Shown: positions 51,621-60,868, numbered from the stretch's first letter. The stretch is DNA of 64,000 nucleotides from JAPOXR01 sp965214695 (GCA_965214695.1 OZ243967.1:3534001-3598000), one strand, 5' to 3'. The notes: generated by a model not told the origin, from the sequence alone. A program made the numbers and translations.

Positions 51621-51821
51621 TCACTCAGCGTCGTCGATGTCGTCCTCGACCTGGTCAATGACCAGCCGGCCATTGTAGTATCCGCAAGCTGGACAGATGT
51701 TGTGCGGCAGACGCAATTCGCCACATTCGGGGCATTCGGCCCGGTTGACTGCTGACAGGGCGTCGTGTGACCGTCGCTTGTTGCGTCGCGCCGGTGATAC
51801 CTTGTTTTGCTGGACTGCCAT
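51621..51821 (-). CDS. rpmF: 50S ribosomal protein L32
   Basis: A 66-residue ribosomal protein of the large subunit. It begins MAVQQNKVSPARRNKRRSHD, with the zinc ribbon ECPECGE and ICPACGYY (two CxxC pairs). It lies upstream of plsX in the expected order, but is separated from the DUF177 gene by about 475 bases rather than directly adjacent. Confidence 0.97.
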   Translation of the reverse strand: MAVQQNKVSPARRNKRRSHDALSAVNRAECPECGELRLPHNICPACGYYNGRLVIDQVEDDIDDAE

Positions 51822-52297
51822 AAATTATCCCCAAAATCCCCAGGAGTGCTGTCGACGGAGCACCGTCCGACACGCCACCGGGTCAGCATGAACCCGGATC
51901 AACCAAAACCCGGAACATACAAACAAAACTCCTTCGTGCAATCGAAATATTGCCCCACCCGCAGATTTCGCTGTCCGGCAAAACCCATTCCGGTCGTCCA
52001 GAACCCATCCCCCTCCACCAAATGCCCGCCAGCAGAACACCAGCCCCCACAGATGGAGCAGGGGGTCGACAGGCAGAACGCCAATTTGCGGGATGACAGG
52101 ACCCTCGCGGGCGCATGGTACGGACCGTGCTTTCCGGAATTGGGACAAATGTCACGACAGACGGTACACAGGCACACTCGGCGACAATCTTCCCCAAATC
52201 GCGTTTTGCATGTCCGGGGTGTAGAAGATGTTCTGCCCGCTTTGTCAGGCTCTGCAGGTCCGGAAATGCCGAGTGGTCGTGGCGGGAGGGACCGGTG
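51822..52297. other. Long spacer between DUF177 gene and rpmF
   Basis: In many relatives DUF177 is followed closely by rpmF, but here about 475 bases lie between them. It contains the Cys-rich frame at 51899-52177 on the same strand, listed separately at low confidence. A promoter for rpmF is expected near its start, but no consensus was clear. Confidence 0.45.
51899..52177 (-). CDS. Possible small cysteine-rich protein
   Basis: A 92-residue frame with ten cysteines, many paired (MCLCTVCRDICPNSGKHG, CLSTPCSICGGWC, DCTKEFC), and a Gly/Trp/Phe-rich middle. The cysteine spacing suggests metal binding. It is on the strand of the flanking rpmF/DUF177 operon and fills the unusual gap between them. 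I do not recognise a family and see no strong ribosome site, so it may be spurious. Confidence 0.3.
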   Translation of the reverse strand: MCLCTVCRDICPNSGKHGPYHAPARVLSSRKLAFCLSTPCSICGGWCSAGGHLVEGDGFWTTGMGFAGQRNLRVGQYFDCTKEFCLYVPGFG

Positions 52298-52837
52298 CTA
52301 CCTGACCAGCCGGTCGCGGAGGTCTGACAGGATGGCAAATGGCCGCGCGGTTGGCGGGTCGTCAGGTGCCGTGTCTTCGGCGAGTGGCAGTGTCCCGTCC
52401 GGCAGTTCGGCCCCATCCTTCCGAGGGTAGACTGGAAGTTCGAGGAGCAGAGCTTCCCGTGCGATCGAGTAGAGGTCGATTTCGGGGGTCAGCAACTCGA
52501 TGGTGTCATCCTCGGGGACCGGGCATTCGATGCCGGGGTAGACCTGGCCGATATCGGCCAGGTATCGTCGCTCCAACGTGGTATCGATCCGGGTCCGGAC
52601 ATCCTGCAGCGAAACCACGCATTGCTGCACGATCGAAGCCCCGATTTTTCCCGACAAACACCATTCCCCGTTTGGCCTGGCGGTGATGTCGCCGCAAAAC
52701 CGGAGCCTGGAAATCGAGGTGGCACCAACGTCCCGCGCCAGCTCGGCCAGCATCTCGTCTGCCGGCAAGAACTCGAACGGGTTGGGCGATACCGCCGAGA
52801 GGTCGGCGACCGTGAGGCTGCGGCGCGCCCCAGTCAT
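52298..52837 (-). CDS. DUF177 (YceD-like) protein
   Basis: A 179-residue member of the DUF177 family, linked in plants and bacteria to 23S rRNA accumulation. Recognisable: a Cys-x-Leu-type central part (CVVSLQDVRTRIDTTLERRYL), then an acidic segment (EDDTIELLTPEIDLYSIAREALLLELP) and the terminal proline motif. The canonical start near MTGARRSLTVADLS (52837) is preferred; the frame is open to 53191 without family-like residues. Divergent from bamE. Confidence 0.85.
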   Translation of the reverse strand: MTGARRSLTVADLSAVSPNPFEFLPADEMLAELARDVGATSISRLRFCGDITARPNGEWCLSGKIGASIVQQCVVSLQDVRTRIDTTLERRYLADIGQVYPGIECPVPEDDTIELLTPEIDLYSIAREALLLELPVYPRKDGAELPDGTLPLAEDTAPDDPPTARPFAILSDLRDRLVR

Positions 52838-53092
52838 GACGTGCTTGCCGGATATGTTTCCGGCCTGTTTTCGTGTCGGCATTCGTTGGCATCTGGCGGT
52901 GACTGTCGTGGATGCGTTATCCCGGAAACAGACCCCGTTCAAGCAGGTCAGCACCAGGATTTCAACGCCTGGTTGTCCGTGTTTCGGCAACCGGCAGCCG
53001 GGGTGGGCCGGGGGCATGGCCCGGGCTGGTCGGCGGGCGAGGTCTGATGCCGGAGCAGGTGAGCTGCCGGATGGATGTACAGGAACATGATC

Positions 53093-53121
53093 TTGATTCC
53101 TCCGGTGGTGTGGCCTAGGTT
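53093..53121 (+). promoter_or_regulatory. Candidate sigma-70-type promoter for bamE
   Basis: TTGATT (53093-53098) and TAGGTT (53116-53121) are separated by 17 bases, and the predicted transcript start would lie just before the GGGGGG ribosome site and the ATG at 53146. The -35 matches consensus at four of six positions, the -10 at only three. Confidence 0.35.
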
Positions 53122-53145
53122 GCGCCGGCGCAGTTGGGGGGATCC

Positions 53146-53607
53146 ATGAAATCAGTTGTCCGGGTTCTGAGGCCCGTCTCGATCGCGACATTGTTCAGCC
53201 TTGCTGTTGCCTGTTCGCCGATCGACAGGAGCTATGGGTATATTCCGGCACTCGACAACCTGGAAAAACTGGAAGTCGGTGTGAGTGGCCGGGGCGAGGT
53301 GCTGGAGCACGCTGGCCCGCCCGCGACCAGGAATGACAGGTATGGTGAATCATGGTACTATCTGAGTAGCCGGTTTCGGCAGGATCGGTACCGGCCGATC
53401 GAGGAAATCGATCGCCAGCTCGTTGCCATTACCTTCGACGAGGAAGGCATCGTCTCCAATGTCGAGCACTACACGATGCGGGATGGCCAACCGGTGGCGC
53501 TGTCCCGCCGGGTCACCGAATCCAATATCGGCAGGCTGTCTGTCATCGAACAGATGCTGCGGGGCCTGGGCAGGATTGACCCAACCAGGGTGCTGGGGAA
53601 CAACTGA
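53146..53607 (+). CDS. bamE: BamE outer membrane assembly lipoprotein
   Basis: BamE (SmpA) is a small lipoprotein of the BAM complex. The 153-residue precursor has a signal with a relaxed lipobox AVAC (Cys23). The BamE domain follows: a KLEVGVSGRGEVLEHAGPPATRND segment, then SWYYLSSRFRQ and VAITFDEEGIVSNVEHY. GGGGGG lies five bases before the ATG. Divergent from the DUF177 gene, the usual layout. Confidence 0.92.
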   Translation: MKSVVRVLRPVSIATLFSLAVACSPIDRSYGYIPALDNLEKLEVGVSGRGEVLEHAGPPATRNDRYGESWYYLSSRFRQDRYRPIEEIDRQLVAITFDEEGIVSNVEHYTMRDGQPVALSRRVTESNIGRLSVIEQMLRGLGRIDPTRVLGNN

Positions 53608-53657
53608 AGCCGGTCGCAATGTGGCTTGGCGCGGCTACCAATCTTGACTTCCGGGCG

Positions 53658-54050
53658 CTACGCCGGATCAAATTTCAGGGCGATGCCATTGATGCAGTAG
53701 CGTAGCCCCGTTGGTTCCGGACCGTCGGGAAACACGTGGCCGAGATGGGCATCACAATTGTTGCAGATCACCTCGGTGCGCTTGCGGAACAGTGAATAAT
53801 CGGCCTTTTCGCCAACCGCCTGGCTGGTAACCGGAGAGGTAAAGGACGGCCAGCCGGTTCCGGAATCGAACTTGGTCTCGGAGCTGAACAGTGGTGCCGA
53901 ACAGCAGACGCAGTGGAACACCCCGCGGTCCTTCGGAAAGTTGTCACAGGTAAAGGGGCGTTCGGTGGCAGCCTTTCTTGTCACCCGATAGGCCAGCTCG
54001 GAAAGTTGCTCGCGCCATTCTGCATCCGACTTGACGATTTTCTGGTTCAT
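53658..54050 (-). CDS. msrB: Peptide-methionine (R)-S-oxide reductase
   Basis: MsrB repairs the R isomer of oxidised methionine. The 130-residue protein has two zinc CxxC pairs (Cys47/50, CVCC, and Cys96/99, CNNC), the substrate loop SGTGWPSFTSP, AHLGHVFPDGP, and the catalytic Cys119 in RYCINGIAL. AAGGGCAG precedes the ATG. The frame is open to 54215 but upstream residues are not family-like. Confidence 0.94.
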   Translation of the reverse strand: MNQKIVKSDAEWREQLSELAYRVTRKAATERPFTCDNFPKDRGVFHCVCCSAPLFSSETKFDSGTGWPSFTSPVTSQAVGEKADYSLFRKRTEVICNNCDAHLGHVFPDGPEPTGLRYCINGIALKFDPA

Positions 54051-54262
54051 TGGTCTGCCCTTGCCTGGAAATCGAGGTGAGTGGCTACGCAACGCAATGG
54101 CAGGGTAGCATGCGGCCAGCCTTCGGTGCAAAAGGGATTGTGTCCGCCGGGTGCCAGGCTTGCCGGAATTCAGCGCACCGTTGCCGTTTGGTCGGGAATT
54201 GCGGGCGCGAATCATGCGGACACCAGGAGTCGGGAAAATTCGGCAAGGCGGCGTCCGTCCGG

Positions 54263-55273
54263 TCAGCCGCCGGTGTGGCTCATATGCCTGGAGACCTGTC
54301 CGCCGACCGTCTGGCGCCGGTAGTCGAAATCATGCCCCTTCGGCTTGCGTTCGATTGCCCGGTTGATGGCATCGACAAGCGGTCCATCGGTGTCGATATG
54401 CTGGCGTAGGGGCGATTTGAGGTCGGCGCTGCCCTCCTGGCCGAGGCACATGTAGAGTGTGCCGGTGCAGGTCAGTCTGACCCGGTTGCAATTCTCGCAA
54501 AAATTGTGGCTGAGCGGGGTGATGAAGCCGATCCGCTGATCGGTCCCGGCAATCTGAACGTAGCGGGCGGGGCCGCCTGTCGTGACCTGGAGGTCCTCCA
54601 GCGTATAGCGCGTCTCCAGCCGCTTCCTCAGATCGACGAGTGACCAGTATTGTGACAGCCGGTCCTCGTTCCCGATATCACCCATGGGCATGACTTCGAT
54701 GAAGGTCATGTCCATGTCCCGGTCCCGTGCCCAATCGACCAGTTGGAAGAGTTCGTCTTCGTTGAATCCCTTCAGTGCGACGGTGTTGATCTTGATCTTG
54801 AGGCCGGCATCAAGCGCCGCATCAATTCCGGCCTGGACCTGCGAAAGCCGACCCCACCGGGTAATGCTTGCGAACTTGTCCGGATCAAGCGTGTCCAACG
54901 ACACATTTATCCGGCCAATCCCGGCCGCCTTCAATTCGCCCGCGAAGCGGCCCAGCTGCGAGCCGTTCGTCGTCAGGGTCAACTCGTCGAGACCGTGACC
55001 CAGATGCCGGGAGATCGAGTCGAAGAATTTCATGATCCCCCGTCGGACCAGTGGCTCGCCCCCGGTGATCCGGAGCTTTCGGACGCCTAGCGAAACGAAA
55101 ACCGAGCAAATCCGGTCAAGTTCCTCGATCGTCAGCAGATCCCGCTTCGGAAGGAAGGTCATGTTCTCCGACATGCAATAGACGCAGCGGAAGTCACAGC
55201 GATCGGTAACCGATACCCGCAGGTAGGTGATCGGTCGCTGGAACGGGTCAACAAGCATCGGAATATCGGCCAT
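54263..55273 (-). CDS. moaA: GTP 3',8-cyclase MoaA (molybdenum cofactor synthesis)
   Basis: A radical-SAM enzyme starting molybdopterin synthesis from GTP. The 336-residue protein has the N-terminal SAM cluster Cys26, Cys30, Cys33 (CDFRCVYC), and the C-terminal second 4Fe-4S motif (CENCNRVRLTCTGTLYMC). It ends in SHTGG, close to the usual terminal double glycine. No other moa genes are in the window. Confidence 0.96.
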   Translation of the reverse strand: MADIPMLVDPFQRPITYLRVSVTDRCDFRCVYCMSENMTFLPKRDLLTIEELDRICSVFVSLGVRKLRITGGEPLVRRGIMKFFDSISRHLGHGLDELTLTTNGSQLGRFAGELKAAGIGRINVSLDTLDPDKFASITRWGRLSQVQAGIDAALDAGLKIKINTVALKGFNEDELFQLVDWARDRDMDMTFIEVMPMGDIGNEDRLSQYWSLVDLRKRLETRYTLEDLQVTTGGPARYVQIAGTDQRIGFITPLSHNFCENCNRVRLTCTGTLYMCLGQEGSADLKSPLRQHIDTDGPLVDAINRAIERKPKGHDFDYRRQTVGGQVSRHMSHTGG

Positions 55274-55623
55274 GCACGGTAGGTAGTGCAGTTGACCGCA
55301 TCAGACAAGGTCACGGGTGGATTGAGCCGGAGCCATTGCGTTTAGCTATTCGGGAACAACAGGTGGTCATCAGCCTATGGGCAGGAACAAGACAGTCGAA
55401 TTATCGCAGCTGCCAGTTTTCCATGCAAAGCATCTTAGGAAACCTGATGCGTCTGACCCCGATCTTGTTGCCAACGAAGGGAAGGCCGGAGAGGCAGGTC
55501 GAATAAGCGCCCGGGTTGGCGGGTCGTCCTGCCAATTGCCGCCATTGCACTTGATTATGCGGACCATGCCGCAGAGGCCTTGAGGGCCCGCGGCGGAATC
55601 TGAAACCCGAAGGGTGCGGCAAA
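55274..55623. other. Intergenic region between divergent moaA and the bioY pseudogene
   Basis: About 350 bases without a supported gene. Promoters for moaA are expected. I looked for a BioR-type palindrome near bioY and saw no clear one. Confidence 0.4.
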
Positions 55624-56162
55624 TTGCAACGCAATCTCGTCATGATGGCATTCTTCGCTGCATTGATTGCAGCCCTCGGCCTCCTGCCGAAGCTGACACT
55701 CGGATTCGGGATGCCCGTCACTGCACAGAGCCACCACGGCATCGTGCTGAGCGGAACCATTCTCGGTTCCTGTCGAGGGGCCCTGGCCGTCCTGCTGCTC
55801 GTGGCACTCGGCCCCCCTTTGCTGGCAGGGGGCCGGGGCGGATTTGGCGACTAGTTTCGCCGTCGGCAGGACACCTTTTCGAAATTCCGCTTGCGGCCGC
55901 CGTAGCCGGCTTCATCATGGAAAGATGGCGTCCGCCGTCGGTGTTCCTCGCTGCCTTCGCCGCATTCGTTGCCGGAGGGGTGGTGGTTTTCCTGGCGCCG
56001 GGAGTTATCGGCATGCCGATAACGCTCAAGAGAGTTGCTTCCGGAGGCCCGATTCTGCGCCTGCCCTTCACTTCCGGTTACGTGATCAAGGCCGCCATGG
56101 CCGGTTGGACCACGGCGGCCCTTGCCAGGTTCCGTCCGCACAGCCTGCGGTTACGCCAATAG
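55624..56162 (+). pseudogene. bioY: Biotin transporter BioY, frameshifted
   Basis: BioY is the substrate-binding membrane component of a biotin ECF transporter. The first frame (TTG start 55624 to TAG 55852-55854) encodes RNLVMMAFFAALIAALGLLPKLTLGFGMPVTAQS through GGRGGFGD. The family then continues, in the next frame, as RLVSPSAGHLFEIPLAAAVAGFIMERW to the end at 56162. One base is missing near 55846-55849. The middle also lacks a few residues (LLLVALG against the usual FLLLVALG type). Either a pseudogene or a sequencing error; no bioM/bioN is adjacent. Confidence 0.8.
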
Positions 56163-56260
56163 GGCCGTACGCCCAATCCGCGCCATCCCCTGGACAGACC
56201 CGCTTCGTAAAGACATGATAACGATGCCCGCTGCCGGAAAGGCTCCGGACTGCACTTCAG

Positions 56261-57148
56261 TCATGACAGGTGGGCGTTGAACCAGGCCAGCGTACGGTCC
56301 CATGCAAGCTTTGCCGCCGCTTCATCGTAGCGGGGAGTCGAATCATTGTGGAAACCGTGATTAGCCCCCGGATAAATGTGGGCCTCATAGACCTTTCCAT
56401 GCTCGATAAGGGCTGCCTCGTATTCCGGCCAACCGGCGTTTATTCGCCGGTCAAGCTCACCGAAGTGCAGTAGCAGGGGCGCCCTGATCCTCGGGACGTC
56501 GCCGGCGGCGGCGTGCCGACCGTAGAACGGAACCGAAGCCGACAGTTCCGGGTAGGCGACGGCAAGTGCATTGCAGACCCCTCCGCCGTAGCAGAATCCA
56601 ACGCAGCCGACCTTCCCCGTGGAATCGTCTCGCCCGAGCAGATGTTCGAGGCCGGCGAAGAAGTCATTCATCAGTTTCGCCCTGTCGACGGTCCTCTGGA
56701 GTTCGCGCCCGTCGGAATCGTTGCCGGGATATCCGCCTACGGACGTCAGCCCATCCGGCGCCAGTGCCATGAAGCCGGACTTGGCCAAACGCCTGGCAAC
56801 ATCCTTGATATAGGGATTGAGACCCCTGTTTTCGTGCACGACAAGCACCGCAGGGATGGTCGCCGGAGCATCGGTAGGCCTGACAAGGTAGCCCTGCACC
56901 TCTCCATGGCCGTTCGGTGAGGGATAGGTTACGTACCGCGCATTGATGTCCGGATCGTTGAAGGAGACCTGCTCCGCAAGCGCATAGTTCGGACTCAGCA
57001 TGTCAAGCAGGGCAGCGGCCGTCACGCCGCCGACGGCCCATTTGGCCGAGCCGTCGAGGAATTCCCGCTTCGTAATCCTGTTGTGAGCATAGTGGTCGTA
57101 GAGATCAAGAAGTCCCTGGTCGAAATCCTTGGCTGTCATCCGTTTCAT
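56261..57148 (-). CDS. Dienelactone hydrolase family protein
   Basis: A 295-residue alpha/beta hydrolase. The catalytic triad fits dienelactone hydrolases: Cys186 (GFCYGGG), Asp233 (FGELDRRINAGW) and His264 (GANHGFHN). The N-terminus carries NRITKREFLDGSAKWAVGGVTAAALLDML, which resembles a Tat-type or signal-anchor segment but has KR rather than RR. The start at 57148 is chosen; the frame opens to 57265. Substrate unknown. Confidence 0.88.
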   Translation of the reverse strand: MKRMTAKDFDQGLLDLYDHYAHNRITKREFLDGSAKWAVGGVTAAALLDMLSPNYALAEQVSFNDPDINARYVTYPSPNGHGEVQGYLVRPTDAPATIPAVLVVHENRGLNPYIKDVARRLAKSGFMALAPDGLTSVGGYPGNDSDGRELQRTVDRAKLMNDFFAGLEHLLGRDDSTGKVGCVGFCYGGGVCNALAVAYPELSASVPFYGRHAAAGDVPRIRAPLLLHFGELDRRINAGWPEYEAALIEHGKVYEAHIYPGANHGFHNDSTPRYDEAAAKLAWDRTLAWFNAHLS

Positions 57149-57806
57149 GGTCTGCAATTTCCCTGTTCCTGGACCGGAGGTAACCCGGACCGCGGGTTCG
57201 TCATCGACTGAGGCTGTCGGCCCCGCTGTCCTGTGGGCAAGACGACCGCCAGGCATTGTGGCCAAGTTTCCTTCGGATTGAAACCCGCAATCGCGAACTC
57301 CACGAGTGCGTCCCGACTGGGGGTGTCCGAGTTTCGGAAAGTCAAACGGAACCGGCGGCCGGAATTGCCGGGTGCCTCCTTGCCCTGCCGCCGCAATCAG
57401 GCATCGTGTTCAAATGCAGTTGCCGTGCCAATGCCGCCCGCGGACGCGATGTCGGTAATTCCGTGCCTTTCTTTGGGCTATCACCCCCCCGAATTGGTGA
57501 TGTCGTGCGCCCTCTCCGGGCGACATCATGGCCCCGTTTGATCTTGCCCATTCTGCATTGACCCCGCAGGAGATGTGGATCCCGAATGCTTCACATGCGA
57601 CAGCCTGCGTCTTGGCCGCCGAATCGGACCGCTTCGGGCCATAGGTGCAGGTGTCGGCTATGCCTGTCTGGCAGCCGCCGATAGGGCAGTTTTGGCTCGG
57701 CAAGTCTGGTTGCGGAGGTGGGTGCGACATTGTATCTGTCCGAATAGAGGCACGGAGGGTCATGGTCGCACTCTTGGCCAGCCGGGGATCCGGGGGGATA
57801 TCGTTC
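57149..57806. other. Intergenic region between DLH gene and GPP34 gene
   Basis: About 650 bases with no recognisable gene. The minus-strand frame 57410-57889 is Ser- and Cys-rich in places but runs antisense into the GPP34 gene and has no family-like core. It may contain decayed sequence plus promoters for the two divergent neighbours. Confidence 0.4.
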
Positions 57807-58457
57807 ATGTTGAGTTTTGCCGAAGAGATCATGCTGCTGCTGCTCGAGGACGAGGAGGGAAGATTCATCCACGTCCCGGAGCTGTCCATGCGGTGTGTGC
57901 TGTCAGGCGCGGTTCTTCTGGACTTGGCGATGAACTACAAGATCGACTCCGATCTTGACAATCTTGTCGTCATCGACCCGGAGCCGCTCGGCGACGATCT
58001 TCTCGACCTGGCCCTGAAACAGATTGTCAATTCCGAAGGAAGTCATAGCTCGCGCTACTGGGTGGAGGCGATTGCCAGGGATGCCGACACCATCCGCGAC
58101 ATTGCCCTGCGGAGATTGTGCGACAAGGGTATCCTGGAGAGCCGCGACAACAGGTTCTTGTGGGTGTTCAAGGCGCGGCGCTATCCGATCAAGGATGGCA
58201 AGGTTGACCGGGAGGTCAGGCACCGGATCATGTCGATCCTGTTTTCCGACGAGATTCCGGGCCCGCGGGATTCGATCATCATCTTGCTGGTCGACGCCTG
58301 CGGCATCTTCAAGCATCTCTTGTCAGAATCCCAGCACAAGCGATCACGCGACCGCATCGTGCAAATCCGCGATATTGACCTGATGGGACAGGCGGTCACC
58401 AATGCCGTGCGTGAAATCGAGGCCTCCCTGGCCCTGGCGCTGCACCCGCCATTCTGA
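57807..58457 (+). CDS. GPP34 (GOLPH3/Vps74-like) family protein
   Basis: A 216-residue protein of the GPP34 family, whose eukaryotic members bind PI4P at the Golgi. Bacterial members exist, mainly in Actinobacteria, with unknown role. Recognisable: LSFAEEIMLLLLEDEEGRF, then VLSGAVLLDLAM, VVIDPEPLGDDLLDLALKQI, and ARRYPIKDGKVDREVRHRI. CGGGGGGA precedes the ATG by about nine bases. The neighbouring DUF805 membrane protein could be functionally linked but this is not shown. Confidence 0.85.
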   Translation: MLSFAEEIMLLLLEDEEGRFIHVPELSMRCVLSGAVLLDLAMNYKIDSDLDNLVVIDPEPLGDDLLDLALKQIVNSEGSHSSRYWVEAIARDADTIRDIALRRLCDKGILESRDNRFLWVFKARRYPIKDGKVDREVRHRIMSILFSDEIPGPRDSIIILLVDACGIFKHLLSESQHKRSRDRIVQIRDIDLMGQAVTNAVREIEASLALALHPPF

Positions 58458-58631
58458 ATTGCACCCCCTTTTGCAAATCCGTTCTTGTCATTTTTCGACC
58501 CGTATATTCGAGGCCTGCGATGTGACGGGGACCGACCAGGCTGTGCAGGCCGGGATGCCGGTCGGTTGAGTCATCGTGGTCGGACCCGGGTGCCGGATGG
58601 GACCGGCTGTCATTCGTGCGAGGGATAATCC

Positions 58632-59009
58632 ATGACATTTCAGCAATCGGTGGTGACCTGCCTCCAGAAATATTTCGTGTTCTCCGGCCGGGCATCGCGG
58701 AGCGAATTCTGGTGGTTTCAACTGTTCCTGATCATCGTCAACCTGGCCCTGTCGGCGACCGGGTTCACGCCGCTTCAGTCCCTGGCCGGACTTGCATTCA
58801 TGATGCCGAGCCTTGCCGCCGCATGCCGGCGGCTCCATGATTCCGGGCGAACCGGATGGTGGCTCCTGCTCATCCTGGCCCCGGTCGTGGGGTGGATCAT
58901 TCTTTTTGTCCTGCTCATCCTGGCCCCAATCGACGGTGGCGATGACGGCGAGGGTTCCGGGGCGCTTGAGAGCGTCGCCGATACGGGTCCGATCACGCGC
59001 CGGGAGTAG
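58632..59009 (+). CDS. DUF805 membrane protein
   Basis: A 125-residue protein with the DUF805 signature: YFVFSGRASRSEFWWFQLF, then ACRRLHDSGRTGWWLLL. It has three predicted membrane helices, and a short acidic tail (DGGDDGEGSG). Members are small inner membrane proteins of unknown activity. It follows the GPP34 gene by about 175 bases on the same strand. Confidence 0.92.
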   Translation: MTFQQSVVTCLQKYFVFSGRASRSEFWWFQLFLIIVNLALSATGFTPLQSLAGLAFMMPSLAAACRRLHDSGRTGWWLLLILAPVVGWIILFVLLILAPIDGGDDGEGSGALESVADTGPITRRE

Positions 59010-59047
59010 CGCCGTCCGGCAACCGGGCGGAATTCGGCTCCCGGTCT

Positions 59048-60868
59048 CTACTCGACGGTGACCGACTTGGCGAGATTGCGGGGCTTGTCGACATTGGTCC
59101 CCCGCGCCACTGCCGTATAGTAGGCCAGGAGCTGCAGCGGGATGGTGTAGAGCATTGGAAGGACCAGCGGGTCCGCTTCCGGAACCGTGATCCGGTGCCA
59201 GATTTTCGAGCCAAAATCATCTGCACGGGCGCTGGAGGTGACAAGAATCACCTTGCCGCCCCTGGCCTTGACCTCCTCGAGATTGGTGGCGACTTTCTCG
59301 AACAGCAACCCCGGCGGGGCGAGGACGACGACCGGCAAATCCTGGTCAACGAGGGCGATTGGCCCATGCTTGAGTTCGCCGCTGGCAAATCCCTCGGCAT
59401 GGATGTAGCTGATTTCCTTGAGTTTCAGCGCGCCCTCAAGCGCAACCGGGAACATGGTGCCGCGGCCGATGAAGAGTGCGCTGGTGCTGGCGGCGATGCC
59501 CTTTGCGATCGTCTTGAGTGTGTTGGCCTTGCCCAGCACAGCCTGGATGTGGGCCGGAAGACGGCGCAACTCCCCGGCCAGTTCCCTTTCCTGGCTTGCC
59601 GACAGGCACTGACGTTGCCGACCGGCGAGGCAGGCCAACATGGCCAGCGTTGCCAGCTGGCAGGTGAAGGCCTTGGTCGAGGCAACCCCGATCTCGTAGC
59701 CGGCATGGATTTCGATACAGGACGAGGCTTCCCTGGCCATCGAACTCGGAGTTCGGTTTAGAATGGCGATATTGGGGCATCCCCTGGAGTTGGCATGGGT
59801 AAGGGCAGCCCTGGTGTCGGCGGTCTCGCCGGATTGGCTGACGAAGACGGCAAGCACCCTGTCATCAAGGACACTCTCCCGGTAGCGGAATTCCGAGGCG
59901 ATCTCGGCGCTCGCCGGTATCCCGGCCAGCTGCTCGAACCAGTAGGCAGCAATCCTGCAAGCCAGATTGGCGGTGCCGCATGCCACCAGGACGACCCGGT
60001 CGATCTGCCGAAAATCCGGAAGGCCCTCCGGCAGCCGGAAGGTGCCGTCCTCGCCGACGCTGCGGCGAATCAGCCCGGCCAGGACATCGGGTTGCTGGAA
60101 GATCTCCTTGGCCATGTAATGGGCGTAACCATTCCTGTCCGAATCGCCGCCCATGGCCTCGACTTTCCTGCGCGGGCGATCTGCCTTCCTGCCGTTCCGG
60201 TCGATGATTTCGAGACTGCTGCGGTTGACGCAGGCCATGTCCCCGCTTTCGAGATGGGTGACCGTGTCGGTATGTCCGGCCAGGGCAATTTCGTCGGAGG
60301 CAACAAACATCTCGCCATCGCCATGGCCGATGACCAGGGATGACTCCAGGGTTGCCGCAATCAGCAGGTCATCATCCTGGCTGAACAGGAACAGCAATGC
60401 GTAGGACCCCCGGAGTCTCGGCAGCGTGTTTGCCACCGCCTCCCTGGGCGAGCATCCGCGATCGAGGAAATCCTGGCACATCACCACCACCGTTTCGGTA
60501 TCGGTCTCGGATGCGAACACCCTTCCGGACGCGGTCAACTCGCGACGCAGATCGCGAAAATTCTCGATGATGCCGTTATGGACGACTGATACCGACTCCA
60601 GCTGGTGCGGGTGGGCATTCACCACCTCGTCGCCGCCATGCGTGGCCCAGCGCGTGTGACCGACCCCGGAGAAGCCATTGACCGGGCGGCCATCGATTTC
60701 CTGTTGCAAATTGTCGACATCGCCGACCGCACGCCGCCGGTCGAACCGGTTCCGGGATATGGTGGAAATTCCCGAATTGTCGTAGCCCCGGTAGTCGAGC
60801 CGCCGCAGCCCTTCCATCAGGATCGGGGCAGCTGGCCGGCTCCCGAGATATCCCACGATACCGCACAT
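59048..60868 (-). CDS. glmS: Glutamine-fructose-6-phosphate aminotransferase (isomerizing)
   Basis: GlmS makes glucosamine 6-phosphate, the first step to UDP-GlcNAc for cell wall and LPS. The 606-residue protein starts MCGIVGYLGSR with nucleophile Cys2 of the glutaminase domain, followed by two SIS isomerase domains (VLVACGTANLA, VFVSQSGETADT) and ends AKSVTVE. Its ATG overlaps the glmU stop by one base (TAATG), giving a coupled glmU-glmS operon. Confidence 0.97.
   Translation of the reverse strand: MCGIVGYLGSRPAAPILMEGLRRLDYRGYDNSGISTISRNRFDRRRAVGDVDNLQQEIDGRPVNGFSGVGHTRWATHGGDEVVNAHPHQLESVSVVHNGIIENFRDLRRELTASGRVFASETDTETVVVMCQDFLDRGCSPREAVANTLPRLRGSYALLFLFSQDDDLLIAATLESSLVIGHGDGEMFVASDEIALAGHTDTVTHLESGDMACVNRSSLEIIDRNGRKADRPRRKVEAMGGDSDRNGYAHYMAKEIFQQPDVLAGLIRRSVGEDGTFRLPEGLPDFRQIDRVVLVACGTANLACRIAAYWFEQLAGIPASAEIASEFRYRESVLDDRVLAVFVSQSGETADTRAALTHANSRGCPNIAILNRTPSSMAREASSCIEIHAGYEIGVASTKAFTCQLATLAMLACLAGRQRQCLSASQERELAGELRRLPAHIQAVLGKANTLKTIAKGIAASTSALFIGRGTMFPVALEGALKLKEISYIHAEGFASGELKHGPIALVDQDLPVVVLAPPGLLFEKVATNLEEVKARGGKVILVTSSARADDFGSKIWHRITVPEADPLVLPMLYTIPLQLLAYYTAVARGTNVDKPRNLAKSVTVE

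Noticed and set aside
57410..57889. 159-residue minus-strand frame as a gene
   Set aside because: Begins antisense inside the GPP34 gene with a poly-Ser stretch; no recognisable family.
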